A stretch of DNA of 64,000 nt from Micromonospora profundi (GTDB taxonomy: Bacteria; Actinomycetota; Actinomycetes; Mycobacteriales; Micromonosporaceae), in the NCBI RefSeq assembly GCF_011927785.1, contig NZ_JAATJK010000001.1:4187001-4251000 (forward strand), written 5' to 3'. Both the position numbers and the translations under genes were made by a program. The notes beneath the pieces were generated by a model, which was not told where the DNA came from, did no database searches, and saw only the letters and a program-made list of their open reading frames with translations. Shown in pieces: positions 7,704 through 16,490 of this stretch. Every line of letters starts with the position of its first letter. The stretch's first letter is position 1.

Positions 7704-8519
7704 TCAGTGGGGTGCCGGGTCCAGTGCCAGCTCGGCCAGCAGCGGATAGTGGTCGGAGGCGGTGTCGGCCACCCCGCCGCGAACCACCCGGCACTCACGC
7801 ACCCGAGCGGCCACCTCCGGGGTGCCGAACAGGTAGTCCAGTCGCATCCCGGCGAATTCTGCCCCGCCGAAGCGGGTGGGCACTGTCAGACCGTCGGCCT
7901 CCGGCGCGCCGTCGGCAGAGGCGGGCCACAGGTCGACAAGCCCGGCGGCCAGCAACCGGGCGACGGCGCGAGTGTCCACGGCACCGCCGCCACGCCGCAG
8001 GTGCCGTCTCCGGTAGAGGTCGGGCAGCCCGGCCAGGCGTGCGGTGTGGTCGACGGTCGGGTCGAGCGAGTTGAGGTCACCGGCGACGAGCGTCAGCGAC
8101 CCCGGAGCGCGTCGCGCCGCCGCCACCAGCCAGTCGACCTCCATCCGTCGGCGCCCCCCGGAGTACGGGTAGAGGTGGGTGCCGAGCACCGTCAGCGGGC
8201 CGGCCGAGGTGGCCACCACGACGCGGGCTGCGGCGTGGTGGAACGGCCGGCGCAGCGTGCCCGCGTCCAGGACGTGCAGCGGCGGCCGGACCAGCACCGC
8301 CACGGGCTGACCGAAGCAGGATCGGGCCAGGTGGGCCGTCATGCCCAGCCGGCCCGCCACCTGCGCCATGAGTCCGCCCCGGTCGAAGCCGCGCAACTCC
8401 TGCAACGCCAGCACGTCCGGTGCCAGCCCGGCGACGACCTCGACCACCTGGTCCAAGCGGTCGGGACCGCCACGGTCCCGACCGCCGGTGCGGATGTTCC
8501 AGGTCAGCACCCGCAGCAC
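7704..8519 (-). CDS. Endonuclease/exonuclease/phosphatase (EEP) family protein
   Basis: A 271-residue EEP-fold Mg-dependent hydrolase. The metal- and catalysis-related motifs appear in order: TWNIRTGG at the N-terminus, LALQELRG (metal-binding Glu), GTHLYPYSGGRR, AGDLNSLDP and the C-terminal ASDHYPLLAEL (catalytic Asp-His). The fold covers DNases, sphingomyelinases and phosphoinositide phosphatases. There is no signal peptide, so it should act in the cytoplasm. Seven bases separate it from the upstream PAP2 gene on the same strand, so they probably share an operon. The substrate is not predictable. Confidence 0.88.
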   Translation of the reverse strand: MLRVLTWNIRTGGRDRGGPDRLDQVVEVVAGLAPDVLALQELRGFDRGGLMAQVAGRLGMTAHLARSCFGQPVAVLVRPPLHVLDAGTLRRPFHHAAARVVVATSAGPLTVLGTHLYPYSGGRRRMEVDWLVAAARRAPGSLTLVAGDLNSLDPTVDHTARLAGLPDLYRRRHLRRGGGAVDTRAVARLLAAGLVDLWPASADGAPEADGLTVPTRFGGAEFAGMRLDYLFGTPEVAARVRECRVVRGGVADTASDHYPLLAELALDPAPH

Positions 8520-8526
8520 GGGACGC

Positions 8527-10017
8527 TCAGTCAGGCCGGCCGGCGCGCGCCAGCTCGTCGTCGAGGGTGTCCACGTCCTCCGACTCGATGGTCGGCTGGT
8601 TGCCTTCCTTCAGGTCGGCGTTCGGGCGGATGACGAAGTAGAGAAGTCCGATCCAGAGCGCGGAGAGCAGGATCGCGCCCATGAAGTCGGTCGGGTGGTG
8701 CATTCCCCGGTACATCCGCGAGGTGGCCACCCCGACCGGCACGATCACGGCCAGCGCCACGAAAATCCAACGCCACCAACGGTCGGTACGCGGAAACACG
8801 ATGACGGTGATCGCGAGCCACACGCAGATCGTGGCCGCGATGTGCCCGGACGGGAACGACGAGGTGGGCATCGGCCCGTCCAGGTTCTCCACCGGCGGGC
8901 GCGGCCTGTCGACAGCCCGGGCCGAGGCGAGGAAGAGGGTCAGCTCGCCGATCATCGCCAGCGCCACGAACAGCACCGGACGCCAGCGGCGCCACACCGC
9001 GAGCACCAGCGGGCAGAACACGAGCGAGATCAGCAGAATCGCGTGGGTGTCACCGAACTTGCTCCACCACCAGCTCACGTCGGTCAACACATCGGTGTGC
9101 CGCTCGGCGAACCAGCGCGGCACCTCCGTGTCGAGGGTGTCGAAGAAGGTGCCCTTGGCGTGGTAGCTGACGTACATGCCGAAGGCGTACAGCGCGCCGA
9201 ACACGAGCACCCAGCCGACAAGCAGTTCGGCCACCGCCGAGCGGGGATGGGCCAGCACGTGCTCCTCGGCCGGGGCGGGGGCGATGTCGTGCCCTGCCTC
9301 CGGCTCCAGCCCTTCGGCCAGCGACGGCACCGGCCGGCCACGCTCGCGCCGCCACAGCCGGAAGGCGTACGCGGTCACGCCGAGCCAGGCGGCGGCCAGC
9401 AGCCAGCCGGCGAACACGTCGGAGACGAAGTGCACTCCCAGCGCGATCCGGGTCAGCCCGATAAGCGCCACCAGCACGCCGACGCCGACGATCGCCGGCT
9501 TACGCCAGCGGGGCGCCATCGCCGGCAGGAACACCAGCAGCAGCGCGCCGTACGCGACGAACGAGCCGAGCGCGTGCCCACTCGGGAAGCTGTTGCCGGG
9601 GGCGCTGGCGATCGGCACGTCCACCACGGGGCGGAGCCGGCCGACGAGCGCCTTGAGCGACGGGTCGAGGATCAGACCACCGACACCCGTGATGATCAGG
9701 TAGACGGCCAGCCGGGACTGGCGCCGGATCAGCAGCCCGACCACGGCGATCGTGACGAGCCAGATGAGGATCGGCCGGCCGCCCAGGTCGGTCACCGCCT
9801 GGAGCACCGTGACGAGCGGATGGTGCGGCGCCACGAGCGAGTTGAACCACTCGGCCACCGCGTGGTCGGCGTCCTGCAACGGGCTCCACCGCGCCCGTAC
9901 GAGCAACAGCAGCAGCCCGAAGGCCACCCCGGCGCCTGTGACGGCGACCAGACCCGCGATGCTCCGTTCGGCGAAATGACCGATCGGACGCCGCGCCACC
10001 TCTTTGACCGCGGTCAC
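8527..10017 (-). CDS. Tandem double PAP2 phosphatase membrane protein
   Basis: A 496-residue polytopic membrane protein holding two complete type-2 phosphatidic acid phosphatase cores. The first has KALVGRLRP, SFPSGHALGS and RIALGVHFVSDV. The second has ARAVDRPRPP, SFPSGHIAAT and RMYRGMHHPTDF. Each therefore carries the phosphate-binding and two catalytic His motifs. A charged cytosolic linker near residues 225-255 separates them. Such enzymes remove phosphate from lipid phosphates, including undecaprenyl diphosphate. The duplication in one chain is uncommon, and both halves look active. Confidence 0.9.
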   Translation of the reverse strand: MTAVKEVARRPIGHFAERSIAGLVAVTGAGVAFGLLLLLVRARWSPLQDADHAVAEWFNSLVAPHHPLVTVLQAVTDLGGRPILIWLVTIAVVGLLIRRQSRLAVYLIITGVGGLILDPSLKALVGRLRPVVDVPIASAPGNSFPSGHALGSFVAYGALLLVFLPAMAPRWRKPAIVGVGVLVALIGLTRIALGVHFVSDVFAGWLLAAAWLGVTAYAFRLWRRERGRPVPSLAEGLEPEAGHDIAPAPAEEHVLAHPRSAVAELLVGWVLVFGALYAFGMYVSYHAKGTFFDTLDTEVPRWFAERHTDVLTDVSWWWSKFGDTHAILLISLVFCPLVLAVWRRWRPVLFVALAMIGELTLFLASARAVDRPRPPVENLDGPMPTSSFPSGHIAATICVWLAITVIVFPRTDRWWRWIFVALAVIVPVGVATSRMYRGMHHPTDFMGAILLSALWIGLLYFVIRPNADLKEGNQPTIESEDVDTLDDELARAGRPD

Positions 10018-10098
10018 CCCGCACCTCCCTTGTCTACCTGGCGAGGCGCTTTACCCGATCCGCGTCGCGCGTACACGTGGGGCGGGTCGGAGGGCTGG

Positions 10099-11097
10099 TC
10101 AGAGGGCGGACATGTCGCCTGTGTCGAGGAGCTCGGAGCGGTCCGCCTCGGGCTCCCACAGGTCGGGTTGGGCGGGCTCCTGCACGCCGATCCGCAGCGC
10201 CTCCAGTTGGGCGGCGAAGGACAGCCCACCGAAGAGCGCCATGCCTGTGAGGTTGGCCCAGAGCAGCAGCGCCATCATGCCGGTCAACGCGCCGTAGGTC
10301 TGGCCGAAGTCGTCGCTGAACCGCACGTACGCGGCGAGCAGCAGGCTGGCCAGCCACCAGAGGGCGGTGGCGATGCCGGCGCCGAAGAACAGCCAGGACA
10401 GGCCGGGCTGCCGTCGACGCGGCGCATGCCGGAACAGCACGGCCACGGCGAGCACTGTCAGCCCGAGGCTCAGCGGGAAGCGGACCACGTCCCAGATGCC
10501 GTTGGCGAGCGCACCCCACTCGTAGTGCTTCCGTACCGAGTCGCCGACGGCGCCACCGGCGACCAGGATGAGGAAACCCGCAAGCGCGGGCAGGCCGGCG
10601 GTGACGGCCAGGACGGAGGCGCGGACGTACTTGCGCAGCGCCGGGCGGTCCCGTTCCACGCCGTAGATGCGGTTGGCGCCCCGTTCGATCTGGGCCATCG
10701 TGGTGGTCAACGTGACCAGCCCGGTGAGCAGACCGAGGGTGAGGGCCAACTCCCCGGCGTCCTCGACGCGTTCGCCCTCGCCGAGCAGTTCGGCGACCAC
10801 CTGATCGCTCTGCCCGGGGCTGAGCGCCAGCACGGTGTCGGCGACGACCCGGCTGGCCTCGCCGCCCAGCTCGCTGATCAGGCCGGTGAGGGCGATCATG
10901 AACGGCACCACGGCGAGGCAGAGCTGCAACGCGAAGGCCCGCGCGTGGCTGAATCCGTCGCCGTAGCGGAACCGGACGAAGGCGTCGCGCAGCAGGTGCC
11001 AGCCGCCCTCGCGGCGCAGCGTGTGCCAGGCGTCGTCGGCGGACAGTTCGGCGTCGGCCATCAGCCGGGTCTCCGGCACTATCCGGGTGCTACTCAC
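10099..11097 (-). CDS. YihY/BrkB-family inner membrane protein
   Basis: A 332-residue membrane protein of the YihY/virulence-factor BrkB family (often mislabelled ribonuclease BN). It has about six hydrophobic segments. An N-terminal FSHARAFALQLCLAVVPFMIALTG stretch and the later 'FGQTYGALTGMMALLLWANLTGMALFGG' region are typical. The charged tail ends TGDMSAL. Start GTG 11097 lies inside the end of the upstream diacylglycerol-kinase-like gene (8-base overlap), indicating co-translation. The family's molecular role is unsettled. Confidence 0.9.
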   Translation of the reverse strand: MSSTRIVPETRLMADAELSADDAWHTLRREGGWHLLRDAFVRFRYGDGFSHARAFALQLCLAVVPFMIALTGLISELGGEASRVVADTVLALSPGQSDQVVAELLGEGERVEDAGELALTLGLLTGLVTLTTTMAQIERGANRIYGVERDRPALRKYVRASVLAVTAGLPALAGFLILVAGGAVGDSVRKHYEWGALANGIWDVVRFPLSLGLTVLAVAVLFRHAPRRRQPGLSWLFFGAGIATALWWLASLLLAAYVRFSDDFGQTYGALTGMMALLLWANLTGMALFGGLSFAAQLEALRIGVQEPAQPDLWEPEADRSELLDTGDMSAL

Positions 11098-12160
11098 GGC
11101 GCGCTTCTTCGATCAGCTGCTCGCCCCGCTCCCCGGCGCCCTGCGCGTCCACGGCCAGGTCGGGGCTGTCCTCGGGTTGCGGAACGCAGAGCCACAGCGC
11201 CTGGGGTCGGACTTCGGCCCGCAGCTGCCGGCCCGGCGCGATGAGGTCGCCGTCCAGTTCCCGGGGCTGCGCCCGGTTGCTGGTGACCTCGATTTTCCGG
11301 CCGCGGAACACCTCCATCCGTGGCACCTGCCCACTGCGGCGGATCACCGCCCAGCCGAGCGCGAGCCAGTGCCGCAGGTTGCGCGGGGTGAGGACGGCGA
11401 CGTCGAGCCAGCCGTCGTCGGGCTCGGCCTCGGTGAGCAGGTGTACGCCGCCCTGTAGGCGGCCCACGTTGGCGATGAGGACCGAGCGGGCGCGGCGGCG
11501 TACCGGCGGTCGGTCGTCGATGCGGATCTGCACCCGCATCGGCCGGTCGCGCAGGTGCCGGGCGGCGCCCACCACGTACGCGGGCCAGCCGATGCGGGCC
11601 TTTGTGGTCTCGTTGGTGGCGGCGAGCATCTGGGCGTCGAAGCCCATGCCGGCCATCACTGTGAAGTAGTTGTCCTCGACGGCGCCGACGTCGAGCAGCC
11701 GCCGACCCCGCTCGATGGCCACCTCGATCCCGGCGGCGAGGTCGGTGGAGAGGCCGAGGTTGGCGGCGAGCAGGTTGCCGGTGCCCTGCGGCAGCACCGC
11801 GAGGGCCACATCGGTGCCGACCAGCCCGCTGACGCAGGACATCACTGTGCCGTCGCCGCCGCAGGCGAAGACGAGATCGACGCCGGCCTTGACTGCCTGC
11901 TCGGTCTGCCCCCGGCCCGGGTCGTCGACGGTGGTCTCGAACCACTGTGGTTCGGGCCAGCCTGCGGTGGCCAGGGCGTCGTTCACAGTGCGGCGCAGCT
12001 CGTCGAGATCGTCGACCTTCACCGGGTTGACCACCACGGCGGAGCGCAGCCCGCCGTCGCCGCCCGAGGGCCGCCTGTCCTGTCCAGCATCCACGGCGCC
12101 AGTGTGCAGCACTGTGGCGGCTTCAGCGACCCGGCGAGCCGGCGGCGTCGGGAGTGCCAC
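11090..12160 (-). CDS. Diacylglycerol kinase-family lipid kinase
   Basis: About 356 residues with the DAGK catalytic fold. AVVVNPVKVDD, ACGGDGTVMSCV (nucleotide-binding GGDGT), LPQGTGNLLA and the later DGWLDVAVL are all present. Members phosphorylate diacylglycerol or related lipids. With BrkB and PAP2 proteins next door, a lipid phosphorylation/dephosphorylation role is plausible. The start is uncertain. GTG 12160 is given, but two internal GTG codons near residues 17 and 23 also precede the conserved domain, and none has a clear binding site. Confidence 0.85.
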   Translation of the reverse strand: MALPTPPARRVAEAATVLHTGAVDAGQDRRPSGGDGGLRSAVVVNPVKVDDLDELRRTVNDALATAGWPEPQWFETTVDDPGRGQTEQAVKAGVDLVFACGGDGTVMSCVSGLVGTDVALAVLPQGTGNLLAANLGLSTDLAAGIEVAIERGRRLLDVGAVEDNYFTVMAGMGFDAQMLAATNETTKARIGWPAYVVGAARHLRDRPMRVQIRIDDRPPVRRRARSVLIANVGRLQGGVHLLTEAEPDDGWLDVAVLTPRNLRHWLALGWAVIRRSGQVPRMEVFRGRKIEVTSNRAQPRELDGDLIAPGRQLRAEVRPQALWLCVPQPEDSPDLAVDAQGAGERGEQLIEEARRE

Positions 12161-12189
12161 AGACAGGTTTCAAACGCCGCCGGACCTGG

Positions 12190-12768
12190 TCAGGCTGCCG
12201 TCCGCAGCGCGGTCTCCACCCGGGCGCGCAGGTCGTCGAGGCCCACCCCGGACTCGGTGAGCACGAGGGCGCCCAGCCCACCGCCCTCGCGGAGCACCCC
12301 GAGCAGGATGTGCTCGGTGCCGATGTGCCGGTGACGCAGCCGCAGCGCCTCACGTAGTGACAACTCCAGCGCCTTCTTGGACCGGGACGAGAACGGCCCG
12401 CCGAGGTACCGCTTGCGCCCCCAGCGACGACGGGGCGCCGGTACTGCCTCGCGCAGCGCGTCCGGGCCGAAGGACTGCTCGATCCGGGCGACGATCGCCG
12501 CCAGGTCGATGCCGATCTCCCGCAGGGCGGCGGCGTCCGCGTCGCCGAGGCCGGCGCCCCCCGTAGCGGTGTGCTGCCTGATCCGGGCGCGGAGGTCGTC
12601 GGCGCGTACGCCCGCGTCGGCGAGCACCCGGCTGGCCAGACCGGCGTCGTCGGCGAGCAGTGCGAGCAACAGGTGCTCGGTGCCGACCGGCCGCTGGCCC
12701 TCGTCCCGTGCCTCCTCCAGCGCCCGCCGCACCACGCTGCGAGCCCGGTCGGTGAACCGTTCGAACAT
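12190..12768 (-). CDS. Clp-N domain protein (double ClpC-type N-domain, no ATPase)
   Basis: A 192-residue protein made of two Clp N-terminal repeats. The first begins MFERFTDRARSVVRRALEEARD and the second holds KALELSLREALRLRHRHIGTEHILLGVL. No Walker motifs follow, so it is not an unfoldase itself. Stand-alone Clp-N proteins (compare ClpC2 and ClpS-like adaptors) may bind Clp substrates, arginine-phosphate-type marks or toxic compounds. The ATG at 12768 shares a base with the preceding TGA (TGATG) and has GGGAGG upstream, so it is coupled to the HTH gene. Confidence 0.88.
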   Translation of the reverse strand: MFERFTDRARSVVRRALEEARDEGQRPVGTEHLLLALLADDAGLASRVLADAGVRADDLRARIRQHTATGGAGLGDADAAALREIGIDLAAIVARIEQSFGPDALREAVPAPRRRWGRKRYLGGPFSSRSKKALELSLREALRLRHRHIGTEHILLGVLREGGGLGALVLTESGVGLDDLRARVETALRTAA

Positions 12769-13004
12769 CACGCCTCCCAGGATTTGTTGACCGCCGGCCG
12801 CCCGGCGTGCTTCTTGTGCACCGCCTGCCGGCTGACCTCGAGCGCGTCGGCGATCTCCTGCCAGGACCAGCCCTGTCGACGGGCGTTGTCCACCTGGACC
12901 ACCTCGAGCCGCTCGAGCAGCCGGCGCAGCGCGCGGACGGCACGCAGGCCGACCCGTGGGTCGGTGCTGCCGGCCGCCGCCGCGAGTTCTGTCGCCTGAC
13001 TCAT
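12768..13004 (-). CDS. Small HTH regulator upstream of Clp-N gene
   Basis: A 78-residue protein with a clear helix-turn-helix near residues 44-66 (QGWSWQEIADALEVSRQAVHKKHAG). The preceding region (RAVRALRRLLERLEVVQVDNARR) may be a helical dimerisation arm. The frame continues upstream to 13898 antisense to the stress-protein gene, but ATG 13004 is strongly supported by a promoter placed for a leaderless transcript. It probably represses its own operon through the two inverted repeats over that promoter. The role of the pair is likely protein-quality or stress response. Confidence 0.85.
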   Translation of the reverse strand: MSQATELAAAAGSTDPRVGLRAVRALRRLLERLEVVQVDNARRQGWSWQEIADALEVSRQAVHKKHAGRPAVNKSWEA

Positions 13005-13040
13005 GCCGTCAACATACGTTGACACCACCACCGTTGTCAA
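13004..13040 (-). promoter_or_regulatory. Leaderless promoter of HTH/Clp-N operon
   Basis: On the minus strand TTGACA (13040-13035) and TATGTT (13016-13011) are separated by 18 bases. The predicted start of transcription falls at or next to the ATG at 13004, which explains why no ribosome binding site is seen. Confidence 0.7.
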
Positions 13041-13051
13041 CCTCAGTTGAC
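13008..13051. promoter_or_regulatory. Two GTCAAC-N4-GTTGAC operators
   Basis: Perfect 6-bp arms GTCAAC/GTTGAC with 4-base spacers occur at 13008-13023 and 13036-13051, centres 28 bp apart. One covers the -10 hexamer and the other overlaps the -35 of the HTH gene's promoter. This is a classic repressor arrangement. The likely ligand is the HTH protein itself (inference). Confidence 0.7.
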
Positions 13052-13161
13052 GACGCGCCGGACAACGACGGCGATCCGCCCCGCCACCCCCTGCCACCCG
13101 ACTACCCTCGGTGAGGGACAGCGCGGTCGTACCGGGCGCGACGCCCGGGAGGTGATATCGG

Positions 13162-14022
13162 ATGGCGGCACCCGCCGACGCGGAGGTGCTCGTCGGCCTC
13201 GGCTCGGAGCACGACCTCGCGGTCGTCGAGCAGGCCACGCGGGAGGCCGCCGGGCACGGCCGAGCACTGCACCTGCTGCACGTCTTCAACTGGCAGGCGG
13301 CCTTCTCGGCGGACACCGTCGCCGCACCCCGACAGCAGGCCGAGGAGCTGATCACCCAGGCCGCCCAGCTCGCCCACCGGATCGAGCCCGATCTGACAGT
13401 GAACGCCGAGATCGTCGAGGGCGCCATGCTGCCCACCCTCATCCGCCGGTCCGAGACGGCCTTCCTGCTCGCGGTCGGCGACAGCGGGATGGCAGGCAGC
13501 GGCCAGGGCGTTCCCGCCGAGACATCTGCCGTGCAGTTGGCCGCGCGAGCCGGCTGCCCGCTGCTCGTGGTTCGCCGCGAACCTCCGCCACAGGGCCCGG
13601 TGCTGGTCGGCGTGGACGGTTCACCCAGCTCCCACCTTGCCCTGCGCTGGGCGCTGGCCTGCGCCGCGAGACGCGACACCCCCCTGCTGGCGATGCGGGT
13701 GGCGGAGACCGACGAGGACACCGACGCGGTCGCCGAGCAACTCGGCGAGGCCATGGACCGCCACGCCCACCACCACCCGGAGGTGTCCACCGAGTGCCGC
13801 GTCGTGCGCGGTGACCCAGGGAAGGTCCTTGTCGACACGTCCCGGTCGGCGCAGGTGGTGCTTGTCGCCGCCCGTGGCGACGAACCCGGACGAGCCATTC
13901 TGGGCGCCGTGGCCCAGTCCCTGCTCTACCACTCCCCCGCCCCCGTGGTCGTCGTACGCGGCCTGGCCGAGGTGCCGCTCGCCGGGCCGGGTACCCGCCC
14001 GAACCGGGACCGACGGCCCTGA
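13162..14022 (+). CDS. Universal stress protein, two UspA domains
   Basis: A 286-residue tandem UspA-fold protein. Domain 1 starts EVLVGLGSEHD and ends CPLLVVRREP (about 8-145). Domain 2 starts VLVGVDGSPSSHLALRWAL and ends APVVVVRG (about 152-275). The nucleotide-loop motif is degraded in both halves (ARGDEPGRAILGAVAQSLLYHS in domain 2). ATG 13162 follows GGGAGGTGA. In mycobacteria such double Usp proteins are major DosR-regulon members, matching this neighbourhood. A weak DosR-like half-site (GGGAC at 13115-13119) lies upstream. Confidence 0.92.
   Translation: MAAPADAEVLVGLGSEHDLAVVEQATREAAGHGRALHLLHVFNWQAAFSADTVAAPRQQAEELITQAAQLAHRIEPDLTVNAEIVEGAMLPTLIRRSETAFLLAVGDSGMAGSGQGVPAETSAVQLAARAGCPLLVVRREPPPQGPVLVGVDGSPSSHLALRWALACAARRDTPLLAMRVAETDEDTDAVAEQLGEAMDRHAHHHPEVSTECRVVRGDPGKVLVDTSRSAQVVLVAARGDEPGRAILGAVAQSLLYHSPAPVVVVRGLAEVPLAGPGTRPNRDRRP
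14003..14022. promoter_or_regulatory. DosR/DevR-like box upstream of phosphoketolase
   Basis: GGGAC-CGAC-GGCCC (14006-14019) overlaps the last codons of the stress-protein gene and ends 67 bases before the phosphoketolase ATG. Geometry matches the mycobacterial DosR palindrome (GGGAC-N4-GTCCC). Confidence 0.5.
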
Positions 14023-14086
14023 CGTAAGGCATCGACAGCGACGAGGCTGAAAGCCGGAGGCCCGCCCCTACCCGAGAGGCAGCATC

Positions 14087-16480
14087 ATGGACACCGTTCT
14101 CGACGCGCAGCGCCCTCTCACCGACGACGAACTCCGTCGGCTGGACGCCTACTGGCGTGCCGCGAACTACCTCACGGTGGGGCAGATCTACCTGCTGGGC
14201 AACCCGCTGCTGCGCGAGCCGCTGACCCCCGAGGACATCAAGCCACGGCTGCTCGGCCACTGGGGCACCAGCCCCGGGCTCAACCTGATCTACGCGCACC
14301 TCAACCGGGTGATCGTGGCACGTGACCTCAACGCCATGCTGATCACCGGCCCCGGGCACGGCGGCCCGGCGATCGTGGCCAACACGTGGCTGGAGGGCAC
14401 CTGGTCCGAGCGCTACCACGACGTGGCGTACGACGAGGCGGGGATGGCCCAGCTGTTCCGGCAGTTCTCCTTCCCCGGCGGCATCCCGAGCCATGTCGCG
14501 GCGGACGTGCCGGGTTCGATCCACGAGGGCGGCGAGCTGGGGTACGCAGTGAGCCACGCCTACGGCGCCGCGTTCGACAATCCGGACCTCGTGGTGGCCT
14601 GCGTGGTCGGTGACGGCGAGGCGGAGACCGGGCCGCTGGCCGGCAGCTGGCTGTCCAACGTTTTCCTCAACCCGGCGCGCGACGGCGCGGTGCTGCCCAT
14701 CCTGCACCTCAACGGCTACAAGATCGCCAACCCGACAGTGCTGTCCCGGATCCCCGAGGAGGACCTGCTCGACCTCATGCGGGGCTCGGGCTACGAGCCG
14801 TACGTGGTGGCAGGCGACGAGCCGGCCCTGGTGCACCAGATGTTGGCGGCCACGCTGGACGAGGCGCTGGACGCGATAGCCGCGATCCAGCGTCAGGCCC
14901 GCTCGGGCGGCGCCGTCGAACGCCCCCGCTGGCCGATGATCATTCTGCGTACGCCGAAGGGCTGGACCGGCCCGGCGGAGGTCGACGGCACCCAGGTCGA
15001 GGGCACCTACCGCGCCCACCAGGTGCCGCTGTCGAAGGTCCGCGACAACCCGCAGCACCTCGCCGAGCTGGAGCAGTGGCTACGCAGCTACCGGCCCGAG
15101 GAACTGTTCGATGCCACCGGCGCCCCGGTGGAGGAGCTGCGGACGCTGCCGCCGCGCGGCGACAGGCGGATGAGCGCCAACCCGGTCACCAACGGCGGCC
15201 TGGTGCTGCGCGACCTCGACCTGCCCGACTTCCGGACGTACGGCGTGGACGTCCCGGAACCGGGCACGCCGATGGCCGGTGCGGCCGGCGTGCTCGGCCC
15301 GTGGATCCGCGACGTCATCGCCGCCAACCCGCAGACGTTCCGGCTGTTCGGCCCGGACGAGGTGGCCTCCAACCGGCTGGGCGCCGCCTTCGAGGTGACC
15401 GACCGTGTGTGGATGGCCGGCACGGTGCCCGGCGACGACCACCTCTCGCCCGACGGCCGGGTCATGGAGGTGCTCTCCGAGCATCTGTGCCAGGGCTGGC
15501 TGGAGGGTTACCTGCTGACCGGCCGGCACGGCGTGTTCACCAGCTACGAGGCGTTCATCCACATCGTCGACTCGATGGTCAACCAGCACGCCAAGTGGCT
15601 GAAGGTGACAAGGGCGATCCCGTGGCGGCAGCCGATCGCCTCGCTCAACTACCTGCTCTCCAGCCATGTGTGGCGGCAGGACCACAACGGCTTCTCCCAC
15701 CAGGACCCGGGCTTCATCGACCACGTCGTCAACAAGAAGGCCGAGGTGGTGCGGGTGTACCTGCCACCGGACGCCAACACACTGCTCGCCACGATGGACC
15801 ACTGCCTGCGCAGCAGGCACTACATAAACGTGGTGGTGGCCGGCAAACAGCAGGCACCGAACTGGCTCACAGTGGACGAGGCCGTCCAGCACACCCGCCG
15901 TGGCCTGGGCATCTGGGAGTGGGCCAGCAGCGACAGCGGCACCGAGCCGGACGTCGTGCTCGCCTGCTGCGGCGACGTCCCCACGCTGGAGACGCTTGCC
16001 GCCGCCGAGTTGCTGCGAAAGCACCTGCCGGAGCTGAAGGTACGGCTGGTGAACGTCGTCGACCTCATGCGCCTGCAACCGGAGACCGCGCACCCGCACG
16101 GCCTGCCGGACAACGAGTTCGACACCATCTTCACAGCGGACCGGCCGGTCATCTTCGCGTACCACGGCTATCCGTGGCTGATCCACCGACTCACCTACCG
16201 GCGTACCAACCACGAGAATCTGCACGTGCGCGGTTACAAGGAGGAGGGCACCACCACCACACCGTTCGACATGGTGATGCTCAACGACCTGGACCGGTTC
16301 CACCTGGTCATCGACGTCATCGACCGGGTGCCGGGGCTGGCCGCCCGCGCCGCGCACCTGCGCCAGCGGATGGTCGACGCCCGGCACGCGGCCCGGGACT
16401 ACACCCGCGAGCACGGCGAGGACGATCCGCAGGTGGCGGAGTGGCGCTGGGTCCGCGAAACCGACCCGACGAATCGTTGA
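14087..16480 (+). CDS. Phosphoketolase (ThDP-dependent)
   Basis: A 797-residue enzyme, full length for the xylulose-5-phosphate/fructose-6-phosphate phosphoketolase family. It has [14 protein letters not shown] (substrate phosphate region), [14 protein letters not shown] (ThDP/Mg motif), [13 protein letters not shown] and [12 protein letters not shown]. It splits sugar phosphates with Pi to give acetyl phosphate, a route to acetate/ATP or acetyl-CoA when respiration is limited. No acetate kinase gene lies beside it. GAGAGG precedes the ATG. A universal stress protein gene follows after 10 bases in the same operon, and a DosR-like box lies upstream. Confidence 0.96.
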   Translation: MDTVLDAQRPLTDDELRRLDAYWRAANYLTVGQIYLLGNPLLREPLTPEDIKPRLLGHWGTSPGLNLIYAHLNRVIVARDLNAMLITGPGHGGPAIVANTWLEGTWSERYHDVAYDEAGMAQLFRQFSFPGGIPSHVAADVPGSIHEGGELGYAVSHAYGAAFDNPDLVVACVVGDGEAETGPLAGSWLSNVFLNPARDGAVLPILHLNGYKIANPTVLSRIPEEDLLDLMRGSGYEPYVVAGDEPALVHQMLAATLDEALDAIAAIQRQARSGGAVERPRWPMIILRTPKGWTGPAEVDGTQVEGTYRAHQVPLSKVRDNPQHLAELEQWLRSYRPEELFDATGAPVEELRTLPPRGDRRMSANPVTNGGLVLRDLDLPDFRTYGVDVPEPGTPMAGAAGVLGPWIRDVIAANPQTFRLFGPDEVASNRLGAAFEVTDRVWMAGTVPGDDHLSPDGRVMEVLSEHLCQGWLEGYLLTGRHGVFTSYEAFIHIVDSMVNQHAKWLKVTRAIPWRQPIASLNYLLSSHVWRQDHNGFSHQDPGFIDHVVNKKAEVVRVYLPPDANTLLATMDHCLRSRHYINVVVAGKQQAPNWLTVDEAVQHTRRGLGIWEWASSDSGTEPDVVLACCGDVPTLETLAAAELLRKHLPELKVRLVNVVDLMRLQPETAHPHGLPDNEFDTIFTADRPVIFAYHGYPWLIHRLTYRRTNHENLHVRGYKEEGTTTTPFDMVMLNDLDRFHLVIDVIDRVPGLAARAAHLRQRMVDARHAARDYTREHGEDDPQVAEWRWVRETDPTNR

Positions 16481-16490
16481 GGAGGACGAC

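Noticed and set aside
8341..11244. Plus-strand open frame of 967 codons
   Set aside because: Antisense to the PAP2 and BrkB genes, which have clear motifs.
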